Source: Ureibacillus chungkukjangi
GTDB lineage: Bacteria; Bacillota; Bacilli; Bacillales_A; Planococcaceae
Length of the DNA stretch: 64,000 nt
Direction: 5' to 3'
Assembly (NCBI RefSeq): GCF_003217295.1
Contig: NZ_QJTJ01000019.1
Span: forward strand, 1 to 64,000
Positions 18,083 to 27,411 of the stretch are shown piece by piece. The position numbers and the translations under genes were made by a program. The notes below the pieces were generated by a model, which did no database searches, was not told the DNA's origin, and saw only the letters and a list, made by a program, of their open reading frames with translations. Each line of letters opens with the position of its first letter. Positions within the stretch are counted from its first letter, which is position 1.

Positions 18083-18172
18083 GCAAAATGCTCGTAAAGA
18101 ATAGTGGTTGTTTAGAATTGAAATCTATCCAACCTAGCTCCTGCGTCCCTATTTTCCAATAGTTTGCATCTA
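18078..18172 (-). ncRNA. Variant GEMM / cyclic di-GMP-I-like riboswitch
   Basis: On the minus strand: GATGCAAA (closing stem, pairs perfectly with TTTGCATC about 80 nt later), CTATT-GGAA-AATAG hairpin with a GNRA loop, GGGACGCAGGAGC, then GGTTG paired with CAACC. The order and the GGGACGCA core match the first riboswitch in this window. The segment after ACGCA is one base longer (GGAGC rather than AAGC), and the second stem differs. It is probably a divergent cyclic di-GMP-I or related dinucleotide riboswitch. Overlap of the closing stem with the terminator suggests an on-switch. Confidence 0.65.
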
Positions 18173-18308
18173 TTTGAAATTATTAACATTGATGCCATAA
18201 TAACACGCAATATAGGACTTTTTACTAATTTTATTTATTTAGAATTGATAGAAAATTACCGATTAACACTACAATTCCCTTTAAAATTAGATTAACTTGG
18301 TGTTTTCA

Positions 18309-18338
18309 TAAAAAAAGACACTCCAAAAAGAGTGCCTT
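18309..18338 (-). terminator. Terminator of tlp
   Basis: GGCACTC pairs with GAGTGTC around TTTTTG, followed on the minus strand by TTTTTTT. Confidence 0.9.
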
Positions 18339-18340
18339 TT

Positions 18341-18571
18341 CTAAATTTCTTTATTTTTTCGAGCTTCGATTTCATTCTGCATTTCTTCTTCCATTGCCTG
18401 AATTGATTGTTTTCGCTTTTCATTTTTACCTTGAAGCATTTGTCGTTCTTCTGGACTTGCAAACTCCATACTAATTTCAGCTTCCTTTAGCTTACTTTGC
18501 GTATTTTCAATCATGTCATGTAAACGTTCGACATTATTCAGTCTGTTATCTGGCTTTTGCTGCTCCGCCAT
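18341..18571 (-). CDS. tlp: Small acid-soluble spore protein Tlp
   Basis: 76 aa starting MAEQQKPDNR at an ATG with GGAGGG five bases upstream; a longer in-frame reading of 91 codons has no ribosome site. The family pattern is clear: KPDNRLNNVERLHDMIENT, then SMEFASPEERQ, then KNEKRKQSIQAMEEE. Tlp is a minor spore protein made in the forespore under sigma-G in Bacillus. It shows that the organism forms spores. Single gene with its own terminator. Confidence 0.88.
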   Translation of the reverse strand: MAEQQKPDNRLNNVERLHDMIENTQSKLKEAEISMEFASPEERQMLQGKNEKRKQSIQAMEEEMQNEIEARKNKEI

Positions 18572-18667
18572 GTAATCCCTCCACATACTTTTGAAGGTAG
18601 TTTGGTTAATTTTCATTTTTATATACTAGAATGAGCTTGGGGTGTGAGTAATTTTAGAATCATTTAT

Positions 18668-18712
18668 AAAAGAGGCAGGATATAACAAACAATTTGTCAT
18701 ATCCTACCCCAT
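18668..18712 (-). terminator. Terminator of ltaS
   Basis: Stem TAGGATATGACAAA / TTTGTTATATCCTG on the minus strand followed by CCTCTTTTA, just after the ltaS stop. Confidence 0.75.
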
Positions 18713-18724
18713 TATTTAAATTCC

Positions 18725-20695
18725 TTATTCAACAACATTAATAGTTTCTTTTACTTTTGTTAAGTCTTGATTGTAATTGTACTGAGATGGATCGACTTTA
18801 GTAAAGTCAGCTGGTGTATAGAATCTCAATAGGTCTCCATTAACCACCTGATCAGACAGCTGCAATTTATAATCGACTTCTTTTTTGTATTCATCCGCTA
18901 ATTCTAATAGGCTTTCATCAAGTGGTAAGCCCGTTTTAGCATCATAATATTTGTTGTTAATAGAATAGATAGTTGGACTAACAAAGTCCCCGTTTCTAAA
19001 CTGAACTACTTCATTATGCTCTTTTGATAATAAATCAGTACCAAACTGAACATAATTATGTGTATCAACGCCAAGTAAGTGTAATAAAGTTGGAAGAAGA
19101 TCAATTTGACCTCCGAAAGTATGATTCACTCCGCCTTCCATTCCTGGAACGTGAATGATTAAAGGTACGCGTTGTAAGTTTGTACTTTCGTAAGAATTAA
19201 TTTCTTTTCCTAAAAGTTTAGACATAGCTTTGTTATGATTTGCAGAAATACCATAATGGTCTCCATAAAGAACAAACACACTGTTTTCATATAAGCCTTT
19301 TTCTTTTAAATCAGCAAAGAACTGTTCGATCGCTTCATCAGCATAACGAGCTGTTTGGAAGTAATCATCCACACTTGAATCTCCAGTATCCGCTTTACCA
19401 ATCGTTGTTAAATCTTGATTGATTTTATATGGATAGTGATGCCCAACCGTAATGAATTTCGTATAGAACGGTTGAGGTAATGTTTCTAGCAATGGTACTG
19501 ATTGTTCAAAGAAAGGCTTGTCCAGTAAACCGTATTCAGCCATATCAATTTCGTTGCTTGTATCATAATATTTTGTATCAAAGAAATGCTCATAGCCGAA
19601 GCCTTTATAGATCTTGTTACGGTTCCAGAAAGTACCGTTATTACCATGGAATACAGCAGATGTGTACCCATTATCACTTAAAATTGCAGGTGCCGCTTGG
19701 TAAGTATTCTGACCTTTTGTAATAAAAGCAGATCCCTGTGGCAAACCAAATAAAGAGTTTTCTAGCATAAATTCAGCGTCTGAAGTTTTACCTTGAGCTG
19801 TTTGATGGAAGAAGTTATCAAAGTAAAGTGAGCTTGAATCTTTTGTTAACGAATTGATAAACGGCGTAACCTCTTCACCATTTAGCTTGTAATCAACTAA
19901 AAAGGTTTGGAATGACTCTAAGTGAATATAGATAACATTCTTACCTTTTGCAGCACCAAAATAATCCTGATTTGGTTCTGCATAGTTGGATTTTGTATAG
20001 TTAATAACCTCAGTCATATCATCATTATCAGCTAAAACCCTTTGTGAAGAAGCCTTAACTGTTTCAGTAGCATCATAAAGAGTGTAGTTATACATTCCTA
20101 AATACTTCACAATATAACTTCTATCAAAACCACGAGTTAATAATTCTGGGCGATCAGTATTAGCTAATTCTAAATTCACTGCAGATAGTCCAATGATAAA
20201 AGCAATCATTGCAAGAGCTTTTTTATAGCCCATTCTTGTTGTATCTTTTTGCAGCTTTTTAGTAGTACATAAGAAAATTAATACCAATACATCTACAAAG
20301 AATAAAACATCATAAGGCTGCAGCAATGAAACGACGCTACCACCTAAATCTCCAAAGTTTTGCGTTTGAAGAATCGTTGGCAATGTAATAAAGTCACTGA
20401 AGAATCGGTAATAAACTGCGTTTGCATATAAAAGGATGGACATAAGGATGTAAATCACTACTAGTGATACATATCGTCCTTTTCCTCTAAATAAAAATGC
20501 TAGACCAAGGAATAACATTGCTGAGCCTAAAGGATTTATAAATAATAGGAATTGTTGAAGTGGTCCTTCAACCCCCAAGTTAAACTGCGTTACTTGCGTT
20601 ATATATGTTTTAATCCATAGCATGATAACTGCTAATGAATAAAGTCCAAAAAATTTATTTAAAAAGTTGTTATTTTTAAGATTTAATTCTTTCAT
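18725..20695 (-). CDS. ltaS: Lipoteichoic acid synthase (LtaS family)
   Basis: A 656-aa polyglycerolphosphate synthase. Five N-terminal membrane segments (to about residue 200) are followed by an extracellular sulfatase-like domain. The nucleophile Thr is in QGKTSDAEF; metal ligands are suggested by HLESFQ and VLYGDHYG, and the HGNNGTFWNRNK segment is typical. It transfers glycerol phosphate from phosphatidylglycerol onto lipoteichoic acid outside the membrane. A GGAAGGTGG ribosome site precedes the ATG. Bacillus has several paralogues (ltaS, yfnI, yqgS, yvgJ); which one this equals is not certain. Isolated gene with a long AT-rich upstream region. Confidence 0.92.
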   Translation of the reverse strand: MKELNLKNNNFLNKFFGLYSLAVIMLWIKTYITQVTQFNLGVEGPLQQFLLFINPLGSAMLFLGLAFLFRGKGRYVSLVVIYILMSILLYANAVYYRFFSDFITLPTILQTQNFGDLGGSVVSLLQPYDVLFFVDVLVLIFLCTTKKLQKDTTRMGYKKALAMIAFIIGLSAVNLELANTDRPELLTRGFDRSYIVKYLGMYNYTLYDATETVKASSQRVLADNDDMTEVINYTKSNYAEPNQDYFGAAKGKNVIYIHLESFQTFLVDYKLNGEEVTPFINSLTKDSSSLYFDNFFHQTAQGKTSDAEFMLENSLFGLPQGSAFITKGQNTYQAAPAILSDNGYTSAVFHGNNGTFWNRNKIYKGFGYEHFFDTKYYDTSNEIDMAEYGLLDKPFFEQSVPLLETLPQPFYTKFITVGHHYPYKINQDLTTIGKADTGDSSVDDYFQTARYADEAIEQFFADLKEKGLYENSVFVLYGDHYGISANHNKAMSKLLGKEINSYESTNLQRVPLIIHVPGMEGGVNHTFGGQIDLLPTLLHLLGVDTHNYVQFGTDLLSKEHNEVVQFRNGDFVSPTIYSINNKYYDAKTGLPLDESLLELADEYKKEVDYKLQLSDQVVNGDLLRFYTPADFTKVDPSQYNYNQDLTKVKETINVVE

Positions 20696-21221
20696 TTTTC
20701 CACCTTCCTATTATTCTAATAGACTAAAATATAGTACTTAAATTATTATTCTAAAAAACAACATTTAAGTTTTACATTTGAAGATTATATCGTTAAATTA
20801 TAAGATAATTTATTTTTCATCTAGAACTTTTTCTAGAACTTACTTACATTACATCTTGCAACATACTTCTGTCAAGACCCTAACCAAGCTAGATTACTAT
20901 TTTCCACACTATCGACCTAATACAAAATAGATAAATCATCCTATAAAGCAGCCGATAAAACCTATGTTTTCTTTGAGCGTAGTCTAATAATTAAATCGCA
21001 ATAAATTATTTTACTATAATTCCTTCTCACTTCCACTTAGATTCAAAGGCTTATTACTACTAACATTTATACAAATGCAAGTATAGGCTAGATTTCAAGA
21101 CTCTAAACATATATAGGCTTTATACACATTAGTTTTTCATCCTTTTCACAGATGACCATTTACATTATTAACATAACGTTTACATGCCCTTAAAAGTTTC
21201 ACATTAGCTGACGATTTTTCA
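20696..21221. other. Long gene-free AT-rich region upstream of ltaS
   Basis: No coding frame or RNA gene is recognised. It should hold the ltaS promoter; TATAAT-like hexamers occur near 20790-20810 without a clear -35. A 12-bp-period direct repeat (TCTAGAACT at 20820 and again at 20832) is the only notable motif and could be an operator. Confidence 0.4.
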
Positions 21222-21262
21222 TAAAAAAAAATCGAATCCGTCTAAAGAACGAATTCAATCCT
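21222..21262 (-). terminator. Terminator of small membrane protein gene
   Basis: On the minus strand ATTGAATTCG pairs with CGGATTCGAT with wobble pairs, followed by nine Ts. Confidence 0.75.
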
Positions 21263-21298
21263 TTTGTTAAGCAGCTATTATATATATATATTATTTCC

Positions 21299-21502
21299 TT
21301 AATGTGTTACTCTTTTCTTCTTATTAAATAAATACCATATCCAGAACACAACAATAACGAATGCTTTAAATAAGATGATGCTATTATGATACTCAACCGG
21401 AAGTATTAATAATAAAAGAATTGCAATAAAAATGGTCGGAAATACTGTATAAAACCATACCCTGACAACAGGATTTTTAAAATTCATTTCAAATCTTTGC
21501 AT
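21299..21502 (-). CDS. Small two-helix membrane protein, unknown
   Basis: 67 aa with two hydrophobic helices (about residues 15-34 and 42-59) and a basic tail KKKRVTH. AGGAG lies 8 nt before the ATG and a good terminator follows, so it is very likely a real gene. No family recognised. It is monocistronic between ltaS and a wall protein gene, which hints at envelope function but does not show it. Confidence 0.7.
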   Translation of the reverse strand: MQRFEMNFKNPVVRVWFYTVFPTIFIAILLLLILPVEYHNSIILFKAFVIVVFWIWYLFNKKKRVTH

Positions 21503-21703
21503 TTAATACACTCCTAACATTCCATCTTTTAACAATTATCTCAAACAATCTAAAGGTTTTCCATTAGTTTATATAATTACTTCCTATTTAAAATGAAAGC
21601 ATACTTACTTATTTTTTCTCCTCATTGCTTCCCCGCATTCAGTTTAACCCAAGAAACATTCCTGCAATCTAATTGCCATTTGTGTAAACGAATTAACACC
21701 TGC

Positions 21704-21732
21704 TTGTTCTTTTTCTCGAAAAATTCTATGTT
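21704..21732 (+). promoter_or_regulatory. Possible sigma-A promoter of LysM-3D gene
   Basis: TTGTTC, 17 nt, TATGTT on the plus strand, 47 nt before the start codon. The match is moderate. Confidence 0.35.
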
Positions 21733-21778
21733 ACGATTATCCTCGAAAATAGCAACCTAGAATTTGGAGGATGGATAA

Positions 21779-22642
21779 TTGTTTAAAAAAATCATAACGA
21801 TTGTACCAGTAGCTGCACTCTTAACTGTAGGTGCGACTGCACAGGCATCAACTATTACCGTAGAAAAGGGAGATACTCTTTGGGGGTTAGCACGTGAGAA
21901 TAATACAACTGTCGAGACTATCCAAACAGTGAATCATCTCACAAGTGACCTTATTTACCCTGGGGATTTATTAACGATTGCAAAAGAAAAACAACATACA
22001 GTTAAACTCGGCGACACTTTATGGGATATCGCTATTGAGCATGATGTAACTGTTTCTCAAATAAAAGACTGGAATAATTTACAGACTGATCTTATTCACC
22101 CTGGATTAAATCTAGTAATCTATGTAGGAGCAAAGGCTTCTGCTGTTAAAGGAACTTCAACTGTAGCTGCTCCTGCTCAAAAGTCTAAAGAGTCAGTTCC
22201 AGCAACAAACAATTCCGATGATGCACCTAAGACAGCTGCTCCAGTATCAAGTACTACACAACCTACAGGTGAAGCAACTGCGCCAGTATCAAATAATGAA
22301 GCTGTAAAAGAAAGTGCTCCCGAATCTTCTGCTCCAGCCCAAACTGAAGGTGCAAAGGAAATTATGGTCGAAGCTACAGCTTATACTGCTTCTTGTGAGG
22401 GATGTACAGGCATTACCTCTACTGGAATAAACCTTTTGGAAAACCCTGATGCAAAAGTGATTTCTGTAGACCCAACTGTTATTCCATTGGGAAGTAAAGT
22501 TTTTGTTGAAGGCTATGGTGAAGCAATTGCAGGTGACACTGGTGGCGGCATTAAAGGTAACAAAATCGATGTCTTCATTCCATCAAAACAAGAAGCGATT
22601 AATTTTGGGGTTAAACAACTAAAAGTGACAATACTAGATTAA
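21779..22642 (+). CDS. Secreted LysM-3D domain cell wall protein (YocH-like)
   Basis: 287 aa, one of the few plus-strand genes. TTG start with GGAGG at 8 nt. Signal peptide ending near AQAS, two LysM modules (about 24-66 and 70-114; VEKGDTLWGLA and VKLGDTLWDIA), a low-complexity Ala/Pro/Ser/Thr linker, and a C-terminal 3D domain (about 197-287) with the three conserved Asp positions in VDPTVIPLGS, AGDTGGGIKG and KIDVF. LysM binds peptidoglycan; the 3D domain resembles lytic transglycosylase MltA folds. The layout matches B. subtilis YocH, an autolysin-type protein in the WalRK regulon. I did not find a convincing WalR site upstream. Confidence 0.88.
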   Translation: MFKKIITIVPVAALLTVGATAQASTITVEKGDTLWGLARENNTTVETIQTVNHLTSDLIYPGDLLTIAKEKQHTVKLGDTLWDIAIEHDVTVSQIKDWNNLQTDLIHPGLNLVIYVGAKASAVKGTSTVAAPAQKSKESVPATNNSDDAPKTAAPVSSTTQPTGEATAPVSNNEAVKESAPESSAPAQTEGAKEIMVEATAYTASCEGCTGITSTGINLLENPDAKVISVDPTVIPLGSKVFVEGYGEAIAGDTGGGIKGNKIDVFIPSKQEAINFGVKQLKVTILD

Positions 22643-22689
22643 TATTTTTATCGAGCTTACCTTTGGCCTTTCTATATCAAGTCCATAAT

Positions 22690-22722
22690 GCAAAAAAGGA
22701 ACCAATTTAGGTTCCTTTTTGC
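22690..22722. terminator. Bidirectional terminator between LysM-3D gene and helD
   Basis: AAAAAGGAACC pairs with GGTTCCTTTTT with A and T runs on both sides, between two convergent genes. Confidence 0.9.
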
Positions 22723-22756
22723 TTTCTATTTGATTAAATTCAGTAAATCTCTTGCT

Positions 22757-25093
22757 TTAAGCATCAATAAAGCCTTCTGTTAAAGCCTTTTCCATAAATT
22801 CACTCGGTTCACCAATACTATAAAGCTGTAAATAGTGCATTGCTCTAGTACATGCTGTGTAGAAAACTCGACGTAAGCTTTCGTCACCATATATTTCCTC
22901 TGATGCATCATAAATAATGACAGCATCGAATTCAATTCCTTTGGATAAATAGGATGGGATTATAACAACACCCTGCTCGTATTCAAAAGAGCCACTTTTC
23001 AAAAGCTTAATATTTTCAATATCAGATAAGGCCTCATATGCCCGTTCACTTTCCTCCGCTGATTTACATATTATTGCTATACTATTATATTGAAGCTTTC
23101 GCAAAGCCTCTACCTTAAAAGCAATACAGCTGTGTAATTCTGGGTGGCTGGATACTTGTGTCAGAACAGGCTTCTCTCCTTCACGCTCAAAAGGAATAAT
23201 GTTAGCTCCATTTGGGACAAGCCTACGCGTAAATTCAATAATCGGCTTTGTGGATCGATAGCTGCGAGTCATGTTAATCACTTCTGTTTCGTCTTCTCCA
23301 TAGATACCTGATAACGTTTGAAAATCAATCGATTGACTGGCATGGGCGAATATTGCCTGATTAAAATCACCTAGCACTGTCACCCTCGCAGAAGGAAACA
23401 GTCGTTTTAAAAACTCAAATTGAAATGGTGAATAATCCTGTGCCTCATCAACCAGTATTTGTTTAATCGCACGGTTCGCTTGAAATCCTTGAATGAGTTC
23501 TTTGATAAGTAAATAGGGCGTTGCATCTTCATAAGAAAGCCGTCCCTTTTCCAATTGCTCTATTGTAGCTCGGCAAATTTCTTCCCATTTTGCTGGTACT
23601 TCTTCTGCTATAAATTGTTTTATTTGCAATGGATTAGCAAAAAGATTTTTATATATTCCCTTAATGTCTACGAAATGATATGCCTGCACTCTATTTCTTA
23701 TAGGTTTAAATTTTTGTCGAACAATCAATTTTGCAAGTGCTTCAGGCTCAACCTCGTAATCAGCTATTTCTTCTTTTTTAAACCCTCGTTTTTTAGCTAA
23801 GTGGATACGGGCCTTTTCATATTCTTCATTACTAAGAAGTTCAATTTCTTCCTGCACCCATTGTTTATGCAATTCTCCTTTTTCAGCAGCATTTATTTGC
23901 TGAATTAACCAATCCTTTAGCTTTTCCAGTCTGTTATGGAAGCGGAGTGAGGTGTCTGTATTATAAAATCTGGAGGCAATTTTCTCACCACTCACAATAG
24001 ACATCCCTCTAAATACAATATCCTTGAATAACATCCCCGATTGCTCTAGCGATTGTCTATAGGCATCAATTGCCTCAAAAAAAGTAACAGATGCTTTGAA
24101 TTGGATGCCTTTTACCCTAGCTTTGTATAGACTTGAATGCTCTGCAGTTAAAATATACTCTAGCTGCTCGAAGGGATTTTCTACTTTAAAATCCTTACTC
24201 AATCGCTGATTCAAATAATCCTGAAAAGTCACCTGCTGCATATTCTCTTCACCAAGCTCTGGCAGCACATTTGACACATAGCTGTTAAATAATGAATTCG
24301 GCGAAAATAAAATGATTTGATCGGCCTTTAGAGTATCTCGATATTTATAGAGTAAATAAGCAATTCTTTGGAGTGCTGCCGATGTTTTTCCACTTCCAGC
24401 TGCTCCATGAACAACAAGTAGTTTCCCACTATCATGACGAATAATTTGGTTTTGCTCTTGCTGAATTGTTGCAACTATATTATGCATATGTTTGTCAGAG
24501 CCCTTGCCCAGAACTTGCTGTAATATCTCATCTCCAATAGTGAGACTAGTATCGAACATGGATTGAAGAACTCCACCGCGAATAAGATATTGCCACTTTT
24601 TCTTCAGGTCACCTCGAACGATGCCACCAGGGGTTTTATATTGAATTGGCCCAGGCTGGTAATCGTAATAGACACTTGAAATCGGAGCTCTCCAGTCATA
24701 AATAAGAAAATTATCGCCACTTTCATCTGTCAGTGAAGAAATCCCTATAAATATTTGCTCCTGTGTTGATAGCCCTTCTTCGATGAGATCAATCCTACCG
24801 AAATAAGGAATTTCCTGCATTCGTTGCAGTGTTGATAGCCTCTTAGAAGCATGTCTATGCGTACTCTGAGTTACGGAGAGATTTTGCGCTTCTTGTCTCA
24901 ATCCAATAACTGTTTCAAGATAATCATCGAAAGTATCGGTATTTACCTTAACTTCATCCCAAAAGTGCCTGCGAATATTCACCACTTCATCCCGTCTACG
25001 AGATGTCTCTTCTTCCAGGTTACGAATTTGATTTGCAATTGTTTGCATCACACTGTCAACTCGTTGTTGCTCCTGCTGAAATTCCGAATTCAA
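22757..25093 (-). CDS. helD: RNA polymerase recycling helicase-like factor HelD
   Basis: About 778 aa, UvrD/Rep-like superfamily 1. An N-terminal coiled coil (about 1-110) precedes the split ATPase: YDWRAPISSVYYDY, then Walker A HGAAGSGKTSAALQR near 235, Walker B VDEAQDYSPFQ, GDFNQAIF, RSYRSTKPI and a C-terminal VFYTACTRAMHYL. This arrangement is typical of HelD, which binds stalled RNA polymerase and releases it using ATP. The frame opens at GTG overlapping the ribosome site; a TTG three codons later with AAGGAG at 8 nt is the likely start. Single gene. Confidence 0.9.
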   Translation of the reverse strand: MNSEFQQEQQRVDSVMQTIANQIRNLEEETSRRRDEVVNIRRHFWDEVKVNTDTFDDYLETVIGLRQEAQNLSVTQSTHRHASKRLSTLQRMQEIPYFGRIDLIEEGLSTQEQIFIGISSLTDESGDNFLIYDWRAPISSVYYDYQPGPIQYKTPGGIVRGDLKKKWQYLIRGGVLQSMFDTSLTIGDEILQQVLGKGSDKHMHNIVATIQQEQNQIIRHDSGKLLVVHGAAGSGKTSAALQRIAYLLYKYRDTLKADQIILFSPNSLFNSYVSNVLPELGEENMQQVTFQDYLNQRLSKDFKVENPFEQLEYILTAEHSSLYKARVKGIQFKASVTFFEAIDAYRQSLEQSGMLFKDIVFRGMSIVSGEKIASRFYNTDTSLRFHNRLEKLKDWLIQQINAAEKGELHKQWVQEEIELLSNEEYEKARIHLAKKRGFKKEEIADYEVEPEALAKLIVRQKFKPIRNRVQAYHFVDIKGIYKNLFANPLQIKQFIAEEVPAKWEEICRATIEQLEKGRLSYEDATPYLLIKELIQGFQANRAIKQILVDEAQDYSPFQFEFLKRLFPSARVTVLGDFNQAIFAHASQSIDFQTLSGIYGEDETEVINMTRSYRSTKPIIEFTRRLVPNGANIIPFEREGEKPVLTQVSSHPELHSCIAFKVEALRKLQYNSIAIICKSAEESERAYEALSDIENIKLLKSGSFEYEQGVVIIPSYLSKGIEFDAVIIYDASEEIYGDESLRRVFYTACTRAMHYLQLYSIGEPSEFMEKALTEGFIDA

Positions 25094-25429
25094 AGCAAAC
25101 ACTCCTTTTCAAACTTTATGGTTGACTAATTTATAAATATAATATAAAATAATAATAGGGAATATATTACCTTTTTGGAATAAAAGTACATATATCCTTA
25201 TAAGATTATCATATGTCTTCATCTATTTCAATTTAATTGTTTTTCTATTCTTGTCATTTCCTCCTTCTTTAAGCCAGCTAATTTTTTCCTCCTGATTTAA
25301 ATACCCTTTAAAAATAATTTCAACTAAAAAAGCATCAATCATCTCGGACTGACACCTTTACAAAAAATTATTCTAAAATCCCTTAGAAGAACTTTAGAAA
25401 ATGAGTAATCCAATTTTTTTTACCAATAT
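25094..25429. other. Gene-free region upstream of helD
   Basis: About 340 AT-rich bases between two minus-strand genes. It should contain the helD promoter. I see no RNA, repeat or coding frame in it. Confidence 0.4.
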
Positions 25430-25464
25430 AAAAAAACAGGAAAGAGCTATTACCCTTCCCTGTA
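25430..25464 (-). terminator. Terminator of NlpC/P60 gene
   Basis: ACAGGGAA and TTTCCTGT form the stem, followed on the minus strand by TTTTTTT. Confidence 0.85.
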
Positions 25465-25469
25465 ATTAA

Positions 25470-26525
25470 TTATTGAACCACACGTTTAGAGAATAGATAG
25501 TTCTTAGACCAATAAGGATTTTGTAAAACATTCGTCGAAATCATAACACCCTTCGACGTAGAAGCATGAATCATACTACCATCTCCCATATAAATACCAA
25601 CATGGGCTACACGTCCGTCCGTATAAGTGTCCTTCATAGTGAAGAACATTAAATCTCCAGCTTTTAGATTAGACGTCGCAACTGATACACCCTTACTAGC
25701 TTGATCTCTTGAAACCCTCGGAAGCTGAATACCGGAATTTCCAAAGACATACTGCGTGTAAGAAGAACAGTCAAACATATTTGGCGCTTCTGCTAATGTA
25801 GCACCATACTTGTATTTTGCACCAATGTATTTCTTGGCATCTGCCAGAATTGACGCTATTTGCTGTGCAACCGTATCTTTGCTATCATTTTTGACTGGCT
25901 CCTTCTCTTTTACAGGCTCCATTTCCCCTTTAGATGCATCTGGGCTTGGTAAATTTAAGACTTGTCCATCATGGATGATATTTGTCGTTAGATTGTTTGC
26001 TTTTTTCAGCTCATCAACCGTAATATGGTGAATGCGAGCAATGTTAAATAGCGTATCTCCTGTATGCACGATATATTTTGTTGCTGGATTTTGAATTTGA
26101 ATCGAACCATTTTCTTTCTTAAAAGTAATATAGGAGTTAAATATCGCACCACCAGTATGAAGTGAAACATACGGTGTTTCATTAATCCATCGTGGAGGCT
26201 CAACATTTATATATTCATTTCCCTTTTTAGCTCTTGTTCCACCCATCGTTATTCGTATAACCGTAGAACCATCCGTTATTTCGTAGGTCTTTGTTTTTTC
26301 TTCAAACTTGATGCTATTGTAATTTAAAATTTTAGCTAAATCTATAAATGGTAAGTAATACACACCATTTTCAATAATCGGATTTATACCACTGACAACC
26401 TTTCCATTGATAAACACACCTGCATTCGGAACAGATTGCACTTGAGCATTAGTACTAATCGTTCCACTTATACATAAGCCAAGCACTAACATGAAACCAA
26501 TTGTCATTCGTAAAAATTTCCTCAT
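25470..26525 (-). CDS. Secreted NlpC/P60 endopeptidase with LysM
   Basis: About 351 aa from the ATG that has GGGAG at 7 nt. Order: signal peptide (to about residue 28), a copper amine oxidase N-like stalk domain (GVFINGKVV, YYLPFIDLAKILNYN; about 35-145), one LysM (YIVHTGDTLFNIAR, about 150-195), a charged linker, and an NlpC/P60 domain (about 225-351). Catalytic Cys is in FDCSSYTQYVF and His in GRVAHVGIYMGDG. Such enzymes cut gamma-D-Glu to diamino acid bonds in peptidoglycan. Mono-cistronic between terminators. The stalk-plus-LysM combination is typical of spore-former wall hydrolases. Confidence 0.9.
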   Translation of the reverse strand: MRKFLRMTIGFMLVLGLCISGTISTNAQVQSVPNAGVFINGKVVSGINPIIENGVYYLPFIDLAKILNYNSIKFEEKTKTYEITDGSTVIRITMGGTRAKKGNEYINVEPPRWINETPYVSLHTGGAIFNSYITFKKENGSIQIQNPATKYIVHTGDTLFNIARIHHITVDELKKANNLTTNIIHDGQVLNLPSPDASKGEMEPVKEKEPVKNDSKDTVAQQIASILADAKKYIGAKYKYGATLAEAPNMFDCSSYTQYVFGNSGIQLPRVSRDQASKGVSVATSNLKAGDLMFFTMKDTYTDGRVAHVGIYMGDGSMIHASTSKGVMISTNVLQNPYWSKNYLFSKRVVQ

Positions 26526-26622
26526 AGTCACTCTCCCTATAATTTTATTTTTCCGTTACTTAAAGGTTATATTGGCTTTTAATGATTTTTTTATTCCTTT
26601 AAAAACACACCCTTCAAACGCG

Positions 26623-26658
26623 AAAAGAAGGTATTCCACAAACCGAATACCTTCTTTT
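26623..26658. terminator. Bidirectional-type terminator hairpin
   Basis: AAAAGAAGGTATTC pairs perfectly with GAATACCTTCTTTT around an 8-nt loop. It ends transcription from the small gene upstream (minus strand). Confidence 0.85.
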
Positions 26659-26747
26659 GAATAATCCTTATATAATTGGGACTTTATTTTAAAATAAAAA
26701 ATGCGTAAATCCTAAACGAGATGTACACATGTTTGTCATTATGTAAT

Positions 26748-26915
26748 TTACTCTTTTGTAGAGCTTTCTATATCCTTTAGCTGTTTTTTGATTTCGTGCA
26801 GCTCTTTCCTCAAGGATCTCACCTGCTTTGATGAATCAATGCCAAATCGAACTGCAAATGAAATAATGAGATAAAGTACTCCCAAACCAGCAAGACTTAA
26901 TAAAACTAGGTCCAT
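26748..26915 (-). CDS. Small single-helix membrane protein, 55 aa
   Basis: A short gene starting MDLVLLSLAGLG with GGAGGG directly before the ATG. One N-terminal membrane helix (about 3-25) is followed by a charged helical tail (RSLRKELHEIKKQLKDIESS) likely to form a coiled coil. A hairpin terminator follows at 26.64 kb. No known family recognised; similar short YebO/YtzF-like anchors occur in Bacillus, but I cannot assign one. Confidence 0.65.
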   Translation of the reverse strand: MDLVLLSLAGLGVLYLIISFAVRFGIDSSKQVRSLRKELHEIKKQLKDIESSTKE

Positions 26916-27017
26916 CCCTCCATCACTCCCAACATTTTCCCTATTTTAAATTTTACCATAACTAGTAAATGCATTATAGCTTACGTATTTTTTATCCTCC
27001 CAGTTAATATCCGTATA

Positions 27018-27335
27018 CTAAACCATTCGATTACGATATACCATTAAGGTTACTGCGTTTAAAATAACTGTAGAAAAAAGAAGTACTATGGTTGCCATTA
27101 CTACACCACCTGTAGTGTCCATTAACGCCGCCCAATCTTCAATTTTCACTAAATGATAGTTATAAAAAATTTGAAGACTCAGTGAAAAAGCACAGGCAGT
27201 AACACTCACAATAGATAAAATAAACCAATTTTTATTCTCATGCTTTTGGTACCTCAATAAATTTATAATCGGAAGTATCCAAGCAACCAAGCCTAAGATA
27301 AGACTTCCGAGATTAAATAAACCGACCAATTCCAT
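27018..27335 (-). CDS. Conserved-looking membrane protein, unknown
   Basis: About 105 aa with four hydrophobic helices and short loops (WILPIINLLRYQKHENKNW between helices 1 and 2). The start is unclear: the frame opens nine codons earlier without a ribosome site, this ATG is only 1-2 nt from GGGGG, and a TTG two codons later has ideal 7-nt spacing. No family recognised. Neighbouring genes are unrelated. Confidence 0.6.
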   Translation of the reverse strand: MELVGLFNLGSLILGLVAWILPIINLLRYQKHENKNWFILSIVSVTACAFSLSLQIFYNYHLVKIEDWAALMDTTGGVVMATIVLLFSTVILNAVTLMVYRNRMV

Positions 27336-27411
27336 TCCCCCTTGAACATATTGTTTCCCCATTAATTGACGGAATATTTCGGTATAAGTTTCGAATATTC
27401 TTACTATATTT

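Noticed and set aside
18181-18240. Sigma-D promoter for the decarboxylase-chemoreceptor operon
   Set aside because: TAAA occurs, but no GCCGATAT-like element lies 15 nt downstream.
21661-21778. WalR operator upstream of the YocH-like gene
   Set aside because: Only isolated TGTAAA/TGTTAC half-sites, not two halves with 5-nt spacing.
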